From NCBI GenBank assembly GCA_963678255.2, contig CAXXTW010000001.1:1426001-1490000 (forward strand): a stretch of 64,000 nt of DNA. Direction: 5' to 3'. Below, one piece after another: positions 53,871-63,542 of the stretch. The position numbers were made by a program, and so were the translations under genes. Positions within the stretch are counted from its first letter, which is position 1. Each line of letters opens with the position of its first letter. The stretch is from G963678255 sp963678255 (GTDB taxonomy: Bacteria > Cloacimonadota > Cloacimonadia > Cloacimonadales > WRIO01). The notes beneath the pieces were generated by a model that saw only the letters and a list, made by a program, of their open reading frames with translations, had not been told where the DNA came from and did no database searches.

Positions 53871-54524
53871 TTACTCCTTATGAAGAACAATATAATCAAC
53901 TAAAACACTCGGGGTAGCTATTGACTCAGGATCTAAATCTCCCGTCTCAACAATCTCATCTACTTCGACTATAACCGTATCCCCGGCTAAAGCCATAATG
54001 GGATTACTGTTTCTGGCTGTTTTATAATATTCCAGATTACCCATTTTGTCTGCCCGATAGGCTCGAATTACTGCAAAATCAGCCTGAATGGGTTTTTCCA
54101 AAATATAGGGAGTGTCATCCACTTCAATAATTGTTTTACCTTCTTCTACAATGGTTCCTAAACCTGTTGGTGTTAGAATCCCACCAAGCCCTGCACCCTT
54201 TGCTCTGATCCTCTCCATAAGCGTTCCCTGAGGTATCATTTCTACATTAATAAGTCCTTGGTTTAACTGATCCTGAATGGCTTTATTTGTCCCTAAATGA
54301 GAGACTTGAGCTGATTTAATTAATTTGTTGACTACTAGTTTCCCAACACCACGATCTTCATAATCTGATGCGATACAAATCATGTGAAGTTGATCTGTTT
54401 TTTCTTCAATAATTGCATCAATTATGTTATCTGCACAACCAACAGCTAAAAAACTACCAAACATAATTCTGCTTTGGGGTTTGATTAATTTAACTGCTTC
54501 TTGAGCTGTTATAAACTTTGCCAT
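53871..54524 (-). CDS. CoA transferase, alpha subunit (AtoD/ScoA/CtfA type)
   Basis: A 217-residue partner of the beta subunit: 'AKGAGLGGILTPTGLGTIVEEGKTIIEVDD', 'FAVIRAYRADKMGNLEYYKTARNSNP'. A GGAG site precedes the ATG. In this fermentative organism it would help recycle CoA during acid formation or uptake. Confidence 0.93.
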   Translation of the reverse strand: MAKFITAQEAVKLIKPQSRIMFGSFLAVGCADNIIDAIIEEKTDQLHMICIASDYEDRGVGKLVVNKLIKSAQVSHLGTNKAIQDQLNQGLINVEMIPQGTLMERIRAKGAGLGGILTPTGLGTIVEEGKTIIEVDDTPYILEKPIQADFAVIRAYRADKMGNLEYYKTARNSNPIMALAGDTVIVEVDEIVETGDLDPESIATPSVLVDYIVLHKE

Positions 54525-54548
54525 AATTGCTCCTTTTCTATCTTTATT

Positions 54549-55145
54549 TTAAAATAAACTTACCAATAAAAAAATTATTATATTTAAAAGACCTGTTAAT
54601 CCATAGAAAGCTATCGTAAAATATAGAATATATTTAAATACATATTCGTTAAAATATCGCTCAATCATAAAAATATCAAGCTTTTCATTTAATAGTTCAA
54701 TTTTACCTTTAATATCAGCTTGATTTATAACCCAAGGTACAAAACTACGTAATAATTTCTTAATTAGCATCTTCCCAAAAGATTGAATCCATTTTTCAAA
54801 TTTAGCTTTTATAAAATGGGGAAGAGGGGTGTTTAATAAAAATGGGGAAGTAAACTCTTGATATTGATTGTTTAAATTATCTTCTAACCTTGCTAAATAA
54901 TTATGACGATTAGCTTCATCCATTGCATATTGTAAATAATCTTTTATTATTTGAAATAACTTATTTATTAACCACTTTTTTTTCCTGTGAAGAAGACCAG
55001 GTGTAAAGGGTATGTGTTTACCAAAAAGATATAAAGGTTTGGATAAAAAGAAAAACCATTTAAACAGATAACAAAATGATAGACCAACTCCAATATTAAT
55101 CGCTAAAAACAATAAACACTTTATTAATCCAATAATGAAAAACAC
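54549..55145 (-). CDS. DUF445-like membrane protein, short form
   Basis: A 198-residue protein with an N-terminal membrane segment (about 1-30) and a C-terminal one (about 170-198). The stretch 'YLFGKHIPFTPGLLHRKKKW' resembles the 'PFTPGLIPKRR' signature of DUF445 (YheB/YjiN), and the helical middle is also similar. It is about half the length of usual members. It lies 12 bases after the TPM gene and 24 before the CoA transferase. Function unknown. Confidence 0.6.
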   Translation of the reverse strand: MFFIIGLIKCLLFLAINIGVGLSFCYLFKWFFFLSKPLYLFGKHIPFTPGLLHRKKKWLINKLFQIIKDYLQYAMDEANRHNYLARLEDNLNNQYQEFTSPFLLNTPLPHFIKAKFEKWIQSFGKMLIKKLLRSFVPWVINQADIKGKIELLNEKLDIFMIERYFNEYVFKYILYFTIAFYGLTGLLNIIIFLLVSLF

Positions 55146-55157
55146 TCTAACCTCCTT

Positions 55158-55901
55158 CTAAAATCCTCTACCTGCTCCACCACCGCCTGAGCCTCCACCA
55201 CCAAAACCACCAAATCCTCCGAAACCACCTGAGCCTCCACCACCAAAACCACCGGAGCCTCCTCTACCACTACCTCCAAAAGAATTGAGTATTAATAACC
55301 ACCATAGTATTTTCCCACGTGTTATGATTACAAGAAATATAAATATGGCTAATAAAACCAAATTACCCTTATTGGATACTCTTCTATTTCTGGTTGATTT
55401 TGGTAATCCTGTCAGTTCAACACCTTTATCCTGCGCTATAACTGAAGCATAAGCATAAACAGCTTGTTTTATGCCTAAATCAAAATTATTCTCCTTAAGT
55501 AGGGGAACTACATATTGATCCAATATTCTGCCAACTTTACCATCGGGGAGTATCCCTTCCAATCCATATCCAGTCTCTACTTTGATTTTACGGTCTTCTA
55601 CTGATACTAATATCAATAAGCCTTCATCATTTTTTGAGCCAATACCCCATTTTTTAAATAACTCATTGGCATAAGTATCTTTGTCGATACCTTCCAGGTT
55701 TTTTACTATGGCTACTGCAACTTCAACATCAGTCTTTTGTTTGAGTTCTGTAATCAGGTTTTCTAACTCAATGGTTGTCTCTCTTGATAAAACACCACTA
55801 TAGTCATTAACCCAGCTTTTTGCTTCTGGATAGGTAACTCCCCATAACATACTGAGTATAAAAATTAAAGTAAGGATCAGTAGAATTCTTTTAAACTTCA
55901 T
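55158..55901 (-). CDS. TPM-domain protein with Gly-rich tail
   Basis: A 247-residue protein. Signal peptide 'FKRILLILTLIFILSMLWGVT'; TPM (YgcG/Psb32) domain about 25-150 ('SWVNDYSGVLSRETTIELEN', 'EVAVAIVKNLEG', 'LLILVSVEDRKIKVETGYGLEG'); one membrane helix (about 178-198); then a flexible Gly/Ser tail ending 'GGGGAGRGF'. These proteins act at the membrane, and some are linked to photosystem or envelope repair; the role here is unknown. Its start lies inside the end of ribBA (11-base overlap). Confidence 0.88.
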   Translation of the reverse strand: MKFKRILLILTLIFILSMLWGVTYPEAKSWVNDYSGVLSRETTIELENLITELKQKTDVEVAVAIVKNLEGIDKDTYANELFKKWGIGSKNDEGLLILVSVEDRKIKVETGYGLEGILPDGKVGRILDQYVVPLLKENNFDLGIKQAVYAYASVIAQDKGVELTGLPKSTRNRRVSNKGNLVLLAIFIFLVIITRGKILWWLLILNSFGGSGRGGSGGFGGGGSGGFGGFGGFGGGGSGGGGAGRGF

Positions 55902-57102
55902 TTAATAAATGTCCCATCTTCTTTTTTTTGGTTTTTAAATATTGCTCATTTTGCTTTACAGGCATTATTTCTATTGGTACTCTCTCAATAATTGATAAAC
56001 CATACCCCTCTAATCCAATAAGTTTTTTGGGATTGTTAGTCAATAATCGGATCGAAGAAAGTCCAATAGCTTTTAAAATTTGTGCACCAATTCCATAATC
56101 TCTCATATCTGCCTTAAAACCAAGCTCTAAATTGGCTTGAACTGTATCTCTTCCCTGATCTTGCAAATTATAAGCTTTAATTTTATTAACTAATCCGATT
56201 CCTCGGCCTTCCTGCTTCATATACAGTATGACCCCACTACCTTCCTGACTGATCTTTTTCATTGCAAAATCAAGCTGTTTCCCGCAGTCACAACGAAGAG
56301 AATGAAGAGCATCACCTGTTAAGCATTCTGAATGAACTCGGACTAACACATTTTCTTTATCTTTAACTTCACCAAGTATCAAAGCAACATGATATTCATT
56401 AGTAATTTTACTTTGATATGCTCTTAAAACAAAATCACCATAATCTGTTGGAAGTTTAGCTTCTGTTAACATTTCTACCAATTGATCGTTCAAAAAACGA
56501 TAAGCAATAAGATCTTTTATAGTAATTAGTTTTAATTGATGTTGTTTAGAAAACTCAATTAAATCGGGTAATCTTGCCATTGAACCATCTTCTTTGATTA
56601 TTTCACATATTGCTGCAATGGGCTTTAATCCTGCTAATATGGCTAGATCAACTGATGCTTCTGTATGACCGGCTCTTTTTAAAACACCTCCAGCTTCTGC
56701 CATTAATGGAAATATATGACCAGGTCGAATAAAATCTTCACTCCTCGAGTGATCATCAGACAATCTCTGAATTGTTAATGCTCTTTCATGAGCAGATATT
56801 CCTGTTGATGTCCCTTTTGCTGCATCTACGGATATTGTGAATTTTGTGCCATGTCTATCTGAATTGATATCGGTCATTAATCCAATATTCAGTTGATCTA
56901 GTTTTTCTTTTGACATCGGTACACAAAGTAATCCTTTTGCTTTGGTTATCATGAAATTAACTTTTTCTGCAGTCATTAACTCCCCTGCTCCAACCAAATC
57001 TCCTTCATTCTCACGATTCTCATCATCTACTACTATGATTAGTTTTCCATTTTTTATATCTTCAATTGCCTCTTCGATAGGTGAAAAATTTTTATTTGTC
57101 AT
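55891..57102 (-). CDS. ribBA: Bifunctional DHBP synthase / GTP cyclohydrolase II
   Basis: A 403-residue riboflavin enzyme. The N-terminal RibB half makes 3,4-dihydroxy-2-butanone 4-phosphate from ribulose 5-phosphate ('VVDDENRENEGDLVGAGE', 'RPGHIFPLMAEAGGVLKRAGHTEAS'). The C-terminal RibA half opens GTP ('VRVHSECLTGDALHSLRCDCG' with the Zn-binding Cys, 'MKQEGRGIGLVNKIKAYNLQ'). Both halves look complete. No FMN riboswitch is apparent, in line with its place inside an operon; it starts two bases after the small Cys-rich gene. Confidence 0.96.
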   Translation of the reverse strand: MTNKNFSPIEEAIEDIKNGKLIIVVDDENRENEGDLVGAGELMTAEKVNFMITKAKGLLCVPMSKEKLDQLNIGLMTDINSDRHGTKFTISVDAAKGTSTGISAHERALTIQRLSDDHSRSEDFIRPGHIFPLMAEAGGVLKRAGHTEASVDLAILAGLKPIAAICEIIKEDGSMARLPDLIEFSKQHQLKLITIKDLIAYRFLNDQLVEMLTEAKLPTDYGDFVLRAYQSKITNEYHVALILGEVKDKENVLVRVHSECLTGDALHSLRCDCGKQLDFAMKKISQEGSGVILYMKQEGRGIGLVNKIKAYNLQDQGRDTVQANLELGFKADMRDYGIGAQILKAIGLSSIRLLTNNPKKLIGLEGYGLSIIERVPIEIMPVKQNEQYLKTKKKKMGHLLNEV

Positions 57103-57104
57103 CT

Positions 57105-57299
57105 TTAAAGTTTTCCTTCATTTAATAGTTGAATATAATATGATATTGATCGATTATATGTTTTTTCTGCTTCTGTAGGGAAATAACATGCTGGTAGTTG
57201 TTTGCTCTTTCTATGATAAGCGATACACTCACAACATTTTCCATGATTCTCACAAGAATATGTGCAAGTGCATTTAATTGAATTGGTGCAATTACTCAT
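57105..57299 (-). CDS. Small Cys-rich protein, DUF6485-like
   Basis: A 64-residue protein with eight or nine Cys in the first 40 residues ('CTYSCENHGKCCECIAYHRK') and 'LPACYFPTEAEKTYNRSI'. This pattern recalls the DUF6485 family of small metal-binding-like cytosolic proteins found in anaerobes. It overlaps the end of the phosphatase gene by eight bases. Function unknown. Confidence 0.75.
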   Translation of the reverse strand: MSNCTNSIKCTCTYSCENHGKCCECIAYHRKSKQLPACYFPTEAEKTYNRSISYYIQLLNEGKL

Positions 57300-58446
57300 T
57301 TAATAGTCTCCTGATACCTATAAGTGTTAAGTCATCATCAAAAGATAATTGATTACTATAATCCAAGAGCTCATGAATTAACGATTGAAAGTCTGGATAT
57401 TCAAGTAATCTCAACTTTTTTACCATTTCAACTATACCTTCTATCCCTAACATTTCATCCTGTTTATTCTTTATCTCTACAGCTGCATCTGAATAACAAA
57501 GTAAAAGACTATTTGGCAATATGTCTGTCGTAAAATCATCAAAGTTTATGTCTTCCCACCATCCTAACGCTGGAGCTTGATTTTTTAACTCTATTATATC
57601 ATGCTCTGTAATTAATAATGGAAAAGTGTTTGGACCTGCTGACGACCAATATAGCTGATTGGTTTCTATATTCAAAATCCCCAAAAACATGGTGAGATAT
57701 TTATCTGAAAAATTTAAACTTAAGATGGCTTTATTGATTGTTTCCAAGATTATTTTGGGACTATAGTGAGCTTTAATCTTTGAAATATGCTGATTAAAAA
57801 ACTCCTTTAAAAAAACTGTAACTAATGACGATGCAACTCCATGACCTGAAACATCTGCTATATAAAATAAGAAATGATTCTCATCTACTTCTAAAAAATC
57901 GATAAAGTCTCCACCTAAATCTTCACATGGAAAATATTCAAATAAAAACTCATAATTCTTATGAAAATTTATATGATTGTCCGGTAATAGATTCATCTGA
58001 ACTTTACGTGCAGAAAGAATTTCTCGCTTCATTCTTAAATTGTTCTCTTTTACTTGAATAAACAAATCTCTCATTCTTAAATATTGCTTCACTCGTAACT
58101 TAACCTCAAATATATCAAAAGGTTTAGTTATTACATCATAGGCACCAAGCTCTAAACCTTTCAATTTAGATTGTTTATCATTCAAAGCTGTTATTAACAG
58201 TATGGGTACATCAAAAGTACGAGGATTGTTTTTTATCTTTTGACAAACTTCAAAACCATCCATTCCTGGCATCATAATGTCTAATAGAATAATATCAGGA
58301 ATTCGTTTGTCTATAAAAGCTAAAACTTCATCTCCAGAACCACATTCAAAGATATTATACTCATTATTTGTGAAGGCTCGGGCTAAAATGATCCTGTTTA
58401 CAGGTTCATCATCTACGATCAGAATTGTAGGATTATCTTTTCTCAT
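57292..58446 (-). CDS. Response regulator fused to a PP2C-type (SpoIIE/RsbU) phosphatase
   Basis: A 384-residue protein. The receiver domain is at 1-125 (phosphoacceptor D56 in 'IILLDIMMPGMDG', Thr in 'LLITALND', Lys in 'DVITKPF'). A coiled linker leads to the PP2C-like domain from about 170 ('GGDFIDFLEVDENHFLFYIADVSGHGVASSLV'). Such proteins dephosphorylate anti-sigma antagonists when the receiver is phosphorylated. No histidine kinase or anti-sigma gene is adjacent; the HAMP-PAS protein two genes upstream has no kinase domain. Confidence 0.92.
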   Translation of the reverse strand: MRKDNPTILIVDDEPVNRIILARAFTNNEYNIFECGSGDEVLAFIDKRIPDIILLDIMMPGMDGFEVCQKIKNNPRTFDVPILLITALNDKQSKLKGLELGAYDVITKPFDIFEVKLRVKQYLRMRDLFIQVKENNLRMKREILSARKVQMNLLPDNHINFHKNYEFLFEYFPCEDLGGDFIDFLEVDENHFLFYIADVSGHGVASSLVTVFLKEFFNQHISKIKAHYSPKIILETINKAILSLNFSDKYLTMFLGILNIETNQLYWSSAGPNTFPLLITEHDIIELKNQAPALGWWEDINFDDFTTDILPNSLLLCYSDAAVEIKNKQDEMLGIEGIVEMVKKLRLLEYPDFQSLIHELLDYSNQLSFDDDLTLIGIRRLLNE

Positions 58447-58494
58447 ATTATTATCCTAATTTTTTTTATAAAATAACATATATATTCATAATAA

Positions 58495-59523
58495 TCAAGT
58501 GAAATTTTCATTTAACCATTCCAATGTATATAAAAAATCTTTCGGAAGAGGTGACGTAAAGATCAATTCCTGATTGGTAATAGGATGAATAAATTCTAAT
58601 TTGCTTGCATGTAAGGCTTGACGATGAAGATGATTCTTTAATAAGGCTTGTAACTTTTTGTGATATGAACTTGGTACTTGAGAAAGGGTTTGCTGTAATG
58701 AATTATAGATAGGGTCTCCCAATACTGGATGATTTTTGAATGTAAAATGAACTCTGATTTGATGAGTTCTACCTGTAATTAACTCTATACTCAAATGAGT
58801 AAAATACTCGTATGAATGAATAGTCTCATATTTGGTTAAAGCTTCTTTTCCACTTTCACCTACTGCCATTTTTTTGCGATCTCCAGGATGCCTCTTTATA
58901 GGCTCAAAGATTTCTCCGTTTTCTGGCTCTATTGTTCCTAAAATAATCGCTTGATAAGTCTTTTTTATCATTCTCTTTTGTATCATTTCTGAAAGTAAAA
59001 GATGTGTTTTATTATCTTTTGCTATTATTAGTAATCCTGATGTGTCTTTATCAAGACGATGAACGATTCCTGGTCTGCTTATTTCAAATCCTTCTGATAA
59101 ATTCTCAGAAAAATGATAAACTAAAGCATTTACCAGAGTTCCATCATAATGCCCTGGAGCAGGATGAACAGTTAAACCTACAGGTTTATCAATTATTGCT
59201 AAATGTTCGTCTTCAAATATAATACTTAAGGGTATATCCTGACCGACTGGTAAATCGCCTAAACTGAATTTATTGGATGGTAATGTTATTTCTATTTCAT
59301 CCTCTGGATTTACTAAATAACTCTTTTTTGTAATTGTTTTTTTATTCAACCGAATATGTCCGCCGCTGATCAATGTGTCAATAAATTGACGTGAAATCAA
59401 TGATTCATGTTTGATAACCGATAAATACTTATCAATTCTCAAAGGAAAACAGATTTCTGTTAAATTATTTTCTAATGTTTCGTCTGCTTCCATGACTTTG
59501 ATTTCAATGGTCTGATTATTCAT
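58495..59523 (-). CDS. rluD: Ribosomal large-subunit pseudouridine synthase (RluD-like)
   Basis: A 342-residue enzyme with an N-terminal S4 RNA-binding domain ('LRIDKYLSVIKHESLISRQF') and the RluA-family catalytic motif 'PGIVHRLDKDTSGLLIIAK' with D158. 'GRTHQIRVHF' and 'HPVLGDPIYN' are also typical. RluD makes pseudouridines in helix 69 of 23S rRNA. The exact RluA subtype is inferred from S4 presence and length. Confidence 0.9.
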   Translation of the reverse strand: MNNQTIEIKVMEADETLENNLTEICFPLRIDKYLSVIKHESLISRQFIDTLISGGHIRLNKKTITKKSYLVNPEDEIEITLPSNKFSLGDLPVGQDIPLSIIFEDEHLAIIDKPVGLTVHPAPGHYDGTLVNALVYHFSENLSEGFEISRPGIVHRLDKDTSGLLIIAKDNKTHLLLSEMIQKRMIKKTYQAIILGTIEPENGEIFEPIKRHPGDRKKMAVGESGKEALTKYETIHSYEYFTHLSIELITGRTHQIRVHFTFKNHPVLGDPIYNSLQQTLSQVPSSYHKKLQALLKNHLHRQALHASKLEFIHPITNQELIFTSPLPKDFLYTLEWLNENFT

Positions 59524-59527
59524 TTTT

Positions 59528-60268
59528 TTACGCTTTCTCTTTTTCTACTAAATTGTTAATTCCTATTACAATTCCAATCGGAATCCCACGGGTATCTCTG
59601 ACTAAACTACTTTTCATGAAAATATGTTTCTTCATTGAAGCTAAATAAAAGGGTTGTATGTCCAACTTTGAATGAGATTTGATGATTTGCATGATGTACT
59701 TCTTGATGGATAATTCAACTTCTGGTTGGAAATGAGTGTTGATGATGTCCACATTTTCTTCAAAATACTTAAACTTTTCTTTTATAATATCACTGATATA
59801 TAAAAGTTGTCCTTTTATATTTAAAATAATGATGCCATCATCAGTGATATTCAACATACTAAGTATTCTGTTTCTGTGTTCAACTATTTTTTCTTTTTTC
59901 AGATTATCATAATGGAGTATGATCTCCTGCATTTTTTCTATCTGTTCATAAACTGAAAGAATTATTGGATCTTTATCAATAGGCATATCGAGTTTAACAT
60001 TGTAACTTCCCTTTGCAATTTCCGAAATAATGTATTTTATCGGTGAGATTGCCTTTTCTAAATAATTCTGGGTATTTGCTATAAAAAATATGCAAATCGA
60101 AAATTCTATTATAACACTTCCCCAGATTATATTCGAAATGTCATTACGTAATAAACTTTCTATTGAACTATATGAAATGAGATAAAGGAGCCCAAAATTG
60201 CTTACTAAATGTATGGATAATATTAAAAAAATATAAGCTCTAATTTTTGATGTAAATCCAATCTTCAT
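59528..60268 (-). CDS. Membrane HAMP-PAS sensor protein without an output domain
   Basis: A 246-residue protein with two transmembrane helices (about 10-32 and 43-65) and almost no periplasmic loop. A HAMP-like segment follows ('AISPIKYIISEIAKGSYNVKL'), then a coiled linker, then a PAS domain ('ILSMLNITDDGIIILNIKGQLLYISD', 'RGIPIGIVIGINNL'). The frame ends right after PAS; no kinase, GGDEF or phosphatase domain is present. It lies between trkA and rluD with gaps of eight and four bases. It may regulate potassium uptake or partner the response-regulator phosphatase two genes on. Confidence 0.75.
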   Translation of the reverse strand: MKIGFTSKIRAYIFLILSIHLVSNFGLLYLISYSSIESLLRNDISNIIWGSVIIEFSICIFFIANTQNYLEKAISPIKYIISEIAKGSYNVKLDMPIDKDPIILSVYEQIEKMQEIILHYDNLKKEKIVEHRNRILSMLNITDDGIIILNIKGQLLYISDIIKEKFKYFEENVDIINTHFQPEVELSIKKYIMQIIKSHSKLDIQPFYLASMKKHIFMKSSLVRDTRGIPIGIVIGINNLVEKEKA

Positions 60269-60276
60269 AAAACCAC

Positions 60277-60972
60277 CTATCTTGATGTTTCTAAAATCAA
60301 TTCATTGATTCGATTCTTGGGGCCTAACAACACTAAAGTGTCTCCATCATGAATCATGTCATTTGCTCCTGGTAAATCATTCACCTTTTTCTCTATTGTA
60401 TTCTGCCCATCATCAGATACAATCAATCTTTCAGATTTTATAGCAATTACATTTATGTTTCTCTCTGATGGCAAGGCTAACTCCTGCAATGATTTTCCTA
60501 CATATTTCCTTGGAGTTATCAATTCCACTATACTGTGACCTGTTGAAAGGTCAAGATATCGTTCAACATTTCTTGAAAGTAATGAATTTGCAAGTTGCAT
60601 TCCTATCTGCTCTTCTGGAAAAACAACGTTCTGAACTCCTATAATTTCCAATATCTTACCGTGTAATTTACTATCTGCTTTTGCATGGATAAATCCAACT
60701 CCAATTTTTTTTAAAATTGCACTTGTTAAAATGCTGACTTCTATGTTTTGACCAATGGCCAAAATAACGGCATCCATCTCATGTAAATGTAATTGTTTTA
60801 ACCCGATTTCATCTGTACAGTCAACTCTATATGCATGTGTTACAAAGGTCTGAGCCTCATCAATTAGACTCTGATTATTATCTATAGCTAAAACTTCAGC
60901 TCCATGTTGGTATAGAGTGGTTGCTACAGTCATACCAAATTTTCCTAATCCTAATACTGCAAATTTTGCCAT
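60277..60972 (-). CDS. trkA: Potassium uptake regulatory subunit (TrkA/KtrA, RCK)
   Basis: A 231-residue cytosolic gating subunit. It has an RCK_N Rossmann fold with 'FAVLGLGKFGMTVATTLYQHG' (G8, G10, G13) and 'VLAIDNN', and an RCK_C domain ('HSIVELITPRKYVGKSLQEL', 'GDTLVLLGPKNRINEL'). The single RCK unit is of KtrA size. It binds NAD(H) or ATP and assembles as a ring under the membrane subunit encoded eight bases upstream. Confidence 0.92.
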   Translation of the reverse strand: MAKFAVLGLGKFGMTVATTLYQHGAEVLAIDNNQSLIDEAQTFVTHAYRVDCTDEIGLKQLHLHEMDAVILAIGQNIEVSILTSAILKKIGVGFIHAKADSKLHGKILEIIGVQNVVFPEEQIGMQLANSLLSRNVERYLDLSTGHSIVELITPRKYVGKSLQELALPSERNINVIAIKSERLIVSDDGQNTIEKKVNDLPGANDMIHDGDTLVLLGPKNRINELILETSR

Positions 60973-60980
60973 CTTATCTC

Positions 60981-62663
60981 CTAACCAATATCAATGTTTT
61001 CTTGAGGAACTGCGTATTTTAATGGTAATACAGTCTCTGCAAAGGCATAAATAAACGATAATGCTCCTACTCTTCCTACAAACATTAATATTATTATTAA
61101 CATTTTTCCTAAACCTGATAAATATGGAGTAATTCCCATTGATAATCCAACTGTACCAAAAGCTGAAAATACTTCAAAAGCAATTTTTTCAAAACTAAAA
61201 GGTTCTATTGTTAACATAATTACAAAAATAGTCATAATAAATGCAAAAGAAACCACTAACAAAGCTAAAACATTAATAATAGTTTTATCAGGTATTTTAC
61301 GATTATAGGCCGTCACATCTCTGCTACCTTTTAATATTGCTACCACAGCTAGGAATATCACAGCAAATGTTGTGGTCTTGATTCCACCTCCTGTTGATCC
61401 AGGAGAAGCACCAATGTACATCAAAATGATTGTGATTAATCCTGTTGATTTATTAATTGCTGAAAAATCTATAGTATTAAATCCAGCAGTTCTCGTTGTT
61501 GTTGATTGGAAAAATGATGTCATTAATCTGTCAAATAAATTCATATGACGTAATGTGTTGTTATACTCTAAAATAAAAAATGCTAACGTTCCAAATATTA
61601 ATAGAAAAAGCGTTGTCATTAAAACTACCTTTGTATGAAGCCTTAAATTTGAAAACTTGCCTTTAAATCTAAAGAGATTTTTTGTGTCATCAATAACCAC
61701 AAAACCCAATCCGCCAGTTATTATTAAAAAACAAACAGTAAAATTTACCATAATATTGGATTGAAAACGAACTAAATTATCCGGGAATATGGAAAAACCT
61801 GCATTACAAAAGGCTGATACTGAATGAAATATGGCACTGTAAACGGTTTTTTCCATATTGTTATATTCCTGATACAAAGGAAATAATAAGATAATAAACC
61901 CTATAAATTCTAATGTAAAAGTAAAAATTATTATGTTCTTTATCAATTGTACAAAATTTATGATTTGATTTTGACCAAATACATTCTGCATAAAAGCTTC
62001 ACTTCTTAATGAAAACTTTTGCCCCAATATCAAGGCTAATCCGCTTGATATAGTCATGATCCCTAATCCACCGATCTGAATAAGTAATAGTATGATCATT
62101 TGACCAAAAATTGTATAACTCGAGGAGGTGTCCACTACTGTAAGGCCTGTCACGCATATTGCTGAAGTGGATGTAAATAACGTATCAAGATAATCTACTA
62201 TTTGCCCTTCAGGAGTCATTCCTGGAAGCATTAATACAAAAGATCCAAATATAATCGCAAAAAAGAAGCTGAGAATAATCCATAATGTAGGGTATTTAAA
62301 TAAAGTCTTGAAATTCTTGTTTTTAAAACTGAGTTCTGTCGAACTTTTTGCAATTAAGATCATTTGTCTCACTAAAAGGTAAAATTGGAAAAATTTAAAT
62401 GAGTGTCTGAGAAAAAATAGTCCTGATAAAATAAATAATAAATCAGCGCTGGTTTTCCGAAAAACAGTTGCTGACATACGATTTTCTATTAATTCTAATA
62501 CAACACGGACTAAAAGAAGTAGTATTGATGAAAAAGTGTAAATAAAATTTAACGTCCATACTAAATGATTGGCCTGTATAGCTGGTATCAACAAGATTGT
62601 GGCAATATTGATAACTGCTAAAACATAAAACAGATTATCAATAAATTTCGCTGCTTTTTTCAT
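60981..62663 (-). CDS. trkH: Potassium transporter membrane subunit (TrkH/KtrB family)
   Basis: A 560-residue protein. The four selectivity-filter loops are visible: 'TSAICVTGLTVVDT', 'SVSAFCNAGFSIFP', 'TTTRTAGFNTID' and 'FSAFGTVGLSMGITP'. There are two or three extra N-terminal membrane helices (1-105) before the pore part; some bacterial members have such an extension. The stop of adk is one base before its ATG, and trkA follows. Confidence 0.92.
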   Translation of the reverse strand: MKKAAKFIDNLFYVLAVINIATILLIPAIQANHLVWTLNFIYTFSSILLLLVRVVLELIENRMSATVFRKTSADLLFILSGLFFLRHSFKFFQFYLLVRQMILIAKSSTELSFKNKNFKTLFKYPTLWIILSFFFAIIFGSFVLMLPGMTPEGQIVDYLDTLFTSTSAICVTGLTVVDTSSSYTIFGQMIILLLIQIGGLGIMTISSGLALILGQKFSLRSEAFMQNVFGQNQIINFVQLIKNIIIFTFTLEFIGFIILLFPLYQEYNNMEKTVYSAIFHSVSAFCNAGFSIFPDNLVRFQSNIMVNFTVCFLIITGGLGFVVIDDTKNLFRFKGKFSNLRLHTKVVLMTTLFLLIFGTLAFFILEYNNTLRHMNLFDRLMTSFFQSTTTRTAGFNTIDFSAINKSTGLITIILMYIGASPGSTGGGIKTTTFAVIFLAVVAILKGSRDVTAYNRKIPDKTIINVLALLVVSFAFIMTIFVIMLTIEPFSFEKIAFEVFSAFGTVGLSMGITPYLSGLGKMLIIILMFVGRVGALSFIYAFAETVLPLKYAVPQENIDIG

Positions 62664-63290
62664 TTATAATTTATCAATTTCCTTTAAAATTTTGTCCTCT
62701 ATGATTTCTATAGGATCATCCGCATCAATAGAAATTAATAAATTCTTTTTTCTAAAAAATTCTTCAAGAGGTTTTGTCTCCTGATGAAATAAACTTATTC
62801 GTTTTCTGATAATATCTATGGAATCATCCTCCCTTGTTAATAATGGAGATTGACACTCATCACATTTGTTTTCATGAATAGGCGGTTTAGAAATTAAATT
62901 ATAATCTTTGTGGCAATGGGTGCAAATCCTTCTGGCAAGCATTCTTTTTTCTGCTATGGAATCATCCATTTCAAGATTAACAACCAAATTGATAGCATGC
63001 TTTTCCATTAAATACTCAGCCTGATCCAGTGTTCTCGGAAATCCATCAAAGATAAATCCTCGCCTTCTTGCTCCTAAAGCTTTCTCTATTGTTTGATACA
63101 CGTATTCATCTGGTACTAATCGACCTTCCTCAATATAATGCTTGATCTCTTTTCCCAAAGAAGTACGAGCTTTAATCTCTTTTCTAAACATAGCGCCTAA
63201 ATTAACATGAACCCATTTTTTGTGTGTAGATAGCAATTTCGCCTGAGTTCCTTTTCCACACCCTTGAATCCCCATCAATACGATAATCAT
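62664..63290 (-). CDS. adk: Adenylate kinase, zinc-lid type
   Basis: A 208-residue enzyme that interconverts ATP plus AMP with two ADP. P-loop 'GIQGCGKGT' (7-15), AMP-site 'GFIFDGFPRTLDQAEYL', and a long lid with four Cys (C123, C126, C143, C146) able to bind zinc. First gene of a run of twelve closely spaced minus-strand genes. Confidence 0.96.
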   Translation of the reverse strand: MIIVLMGIQGCGKGTQAKLLSTHKKWVHVNLGAMFRKEIKARTSLGKEIKHYIEEGRLVPDEYVYQTIEKALGARRRGFIFDGFPRTLDQAEYLMEKHAINLVVNLEMDDSIAEKRMLARRICTHCHKDYNLISKPPIHENKCDECQSPLLTREDDSIDIIRKRISLFHQETKPLEEFFRKKNLLISIDADDPIEIIEDKILKEIDKL

Positions 63291-63542
63291 GATCCCATCC
63301 TAATATATATATTTAAGATAAAAACACATTATAATATTTTCCGATAAACGTCAAGAATATTTAGTTTTAGCTATATGAAAAAAAGATTGACTAAAATCAT
63401 ATACTTCGTAATTATTAATTTTTGTTATGAAAATAAACCTGAAATGGTATGCTTGTTAAATTTATTTTCAAAAAAAAAATTAAATCTGGGTGTTTTATGA
63501 TTGTTATTAATTTGAATTATTAAAATTATTAGGAGTTATCTT

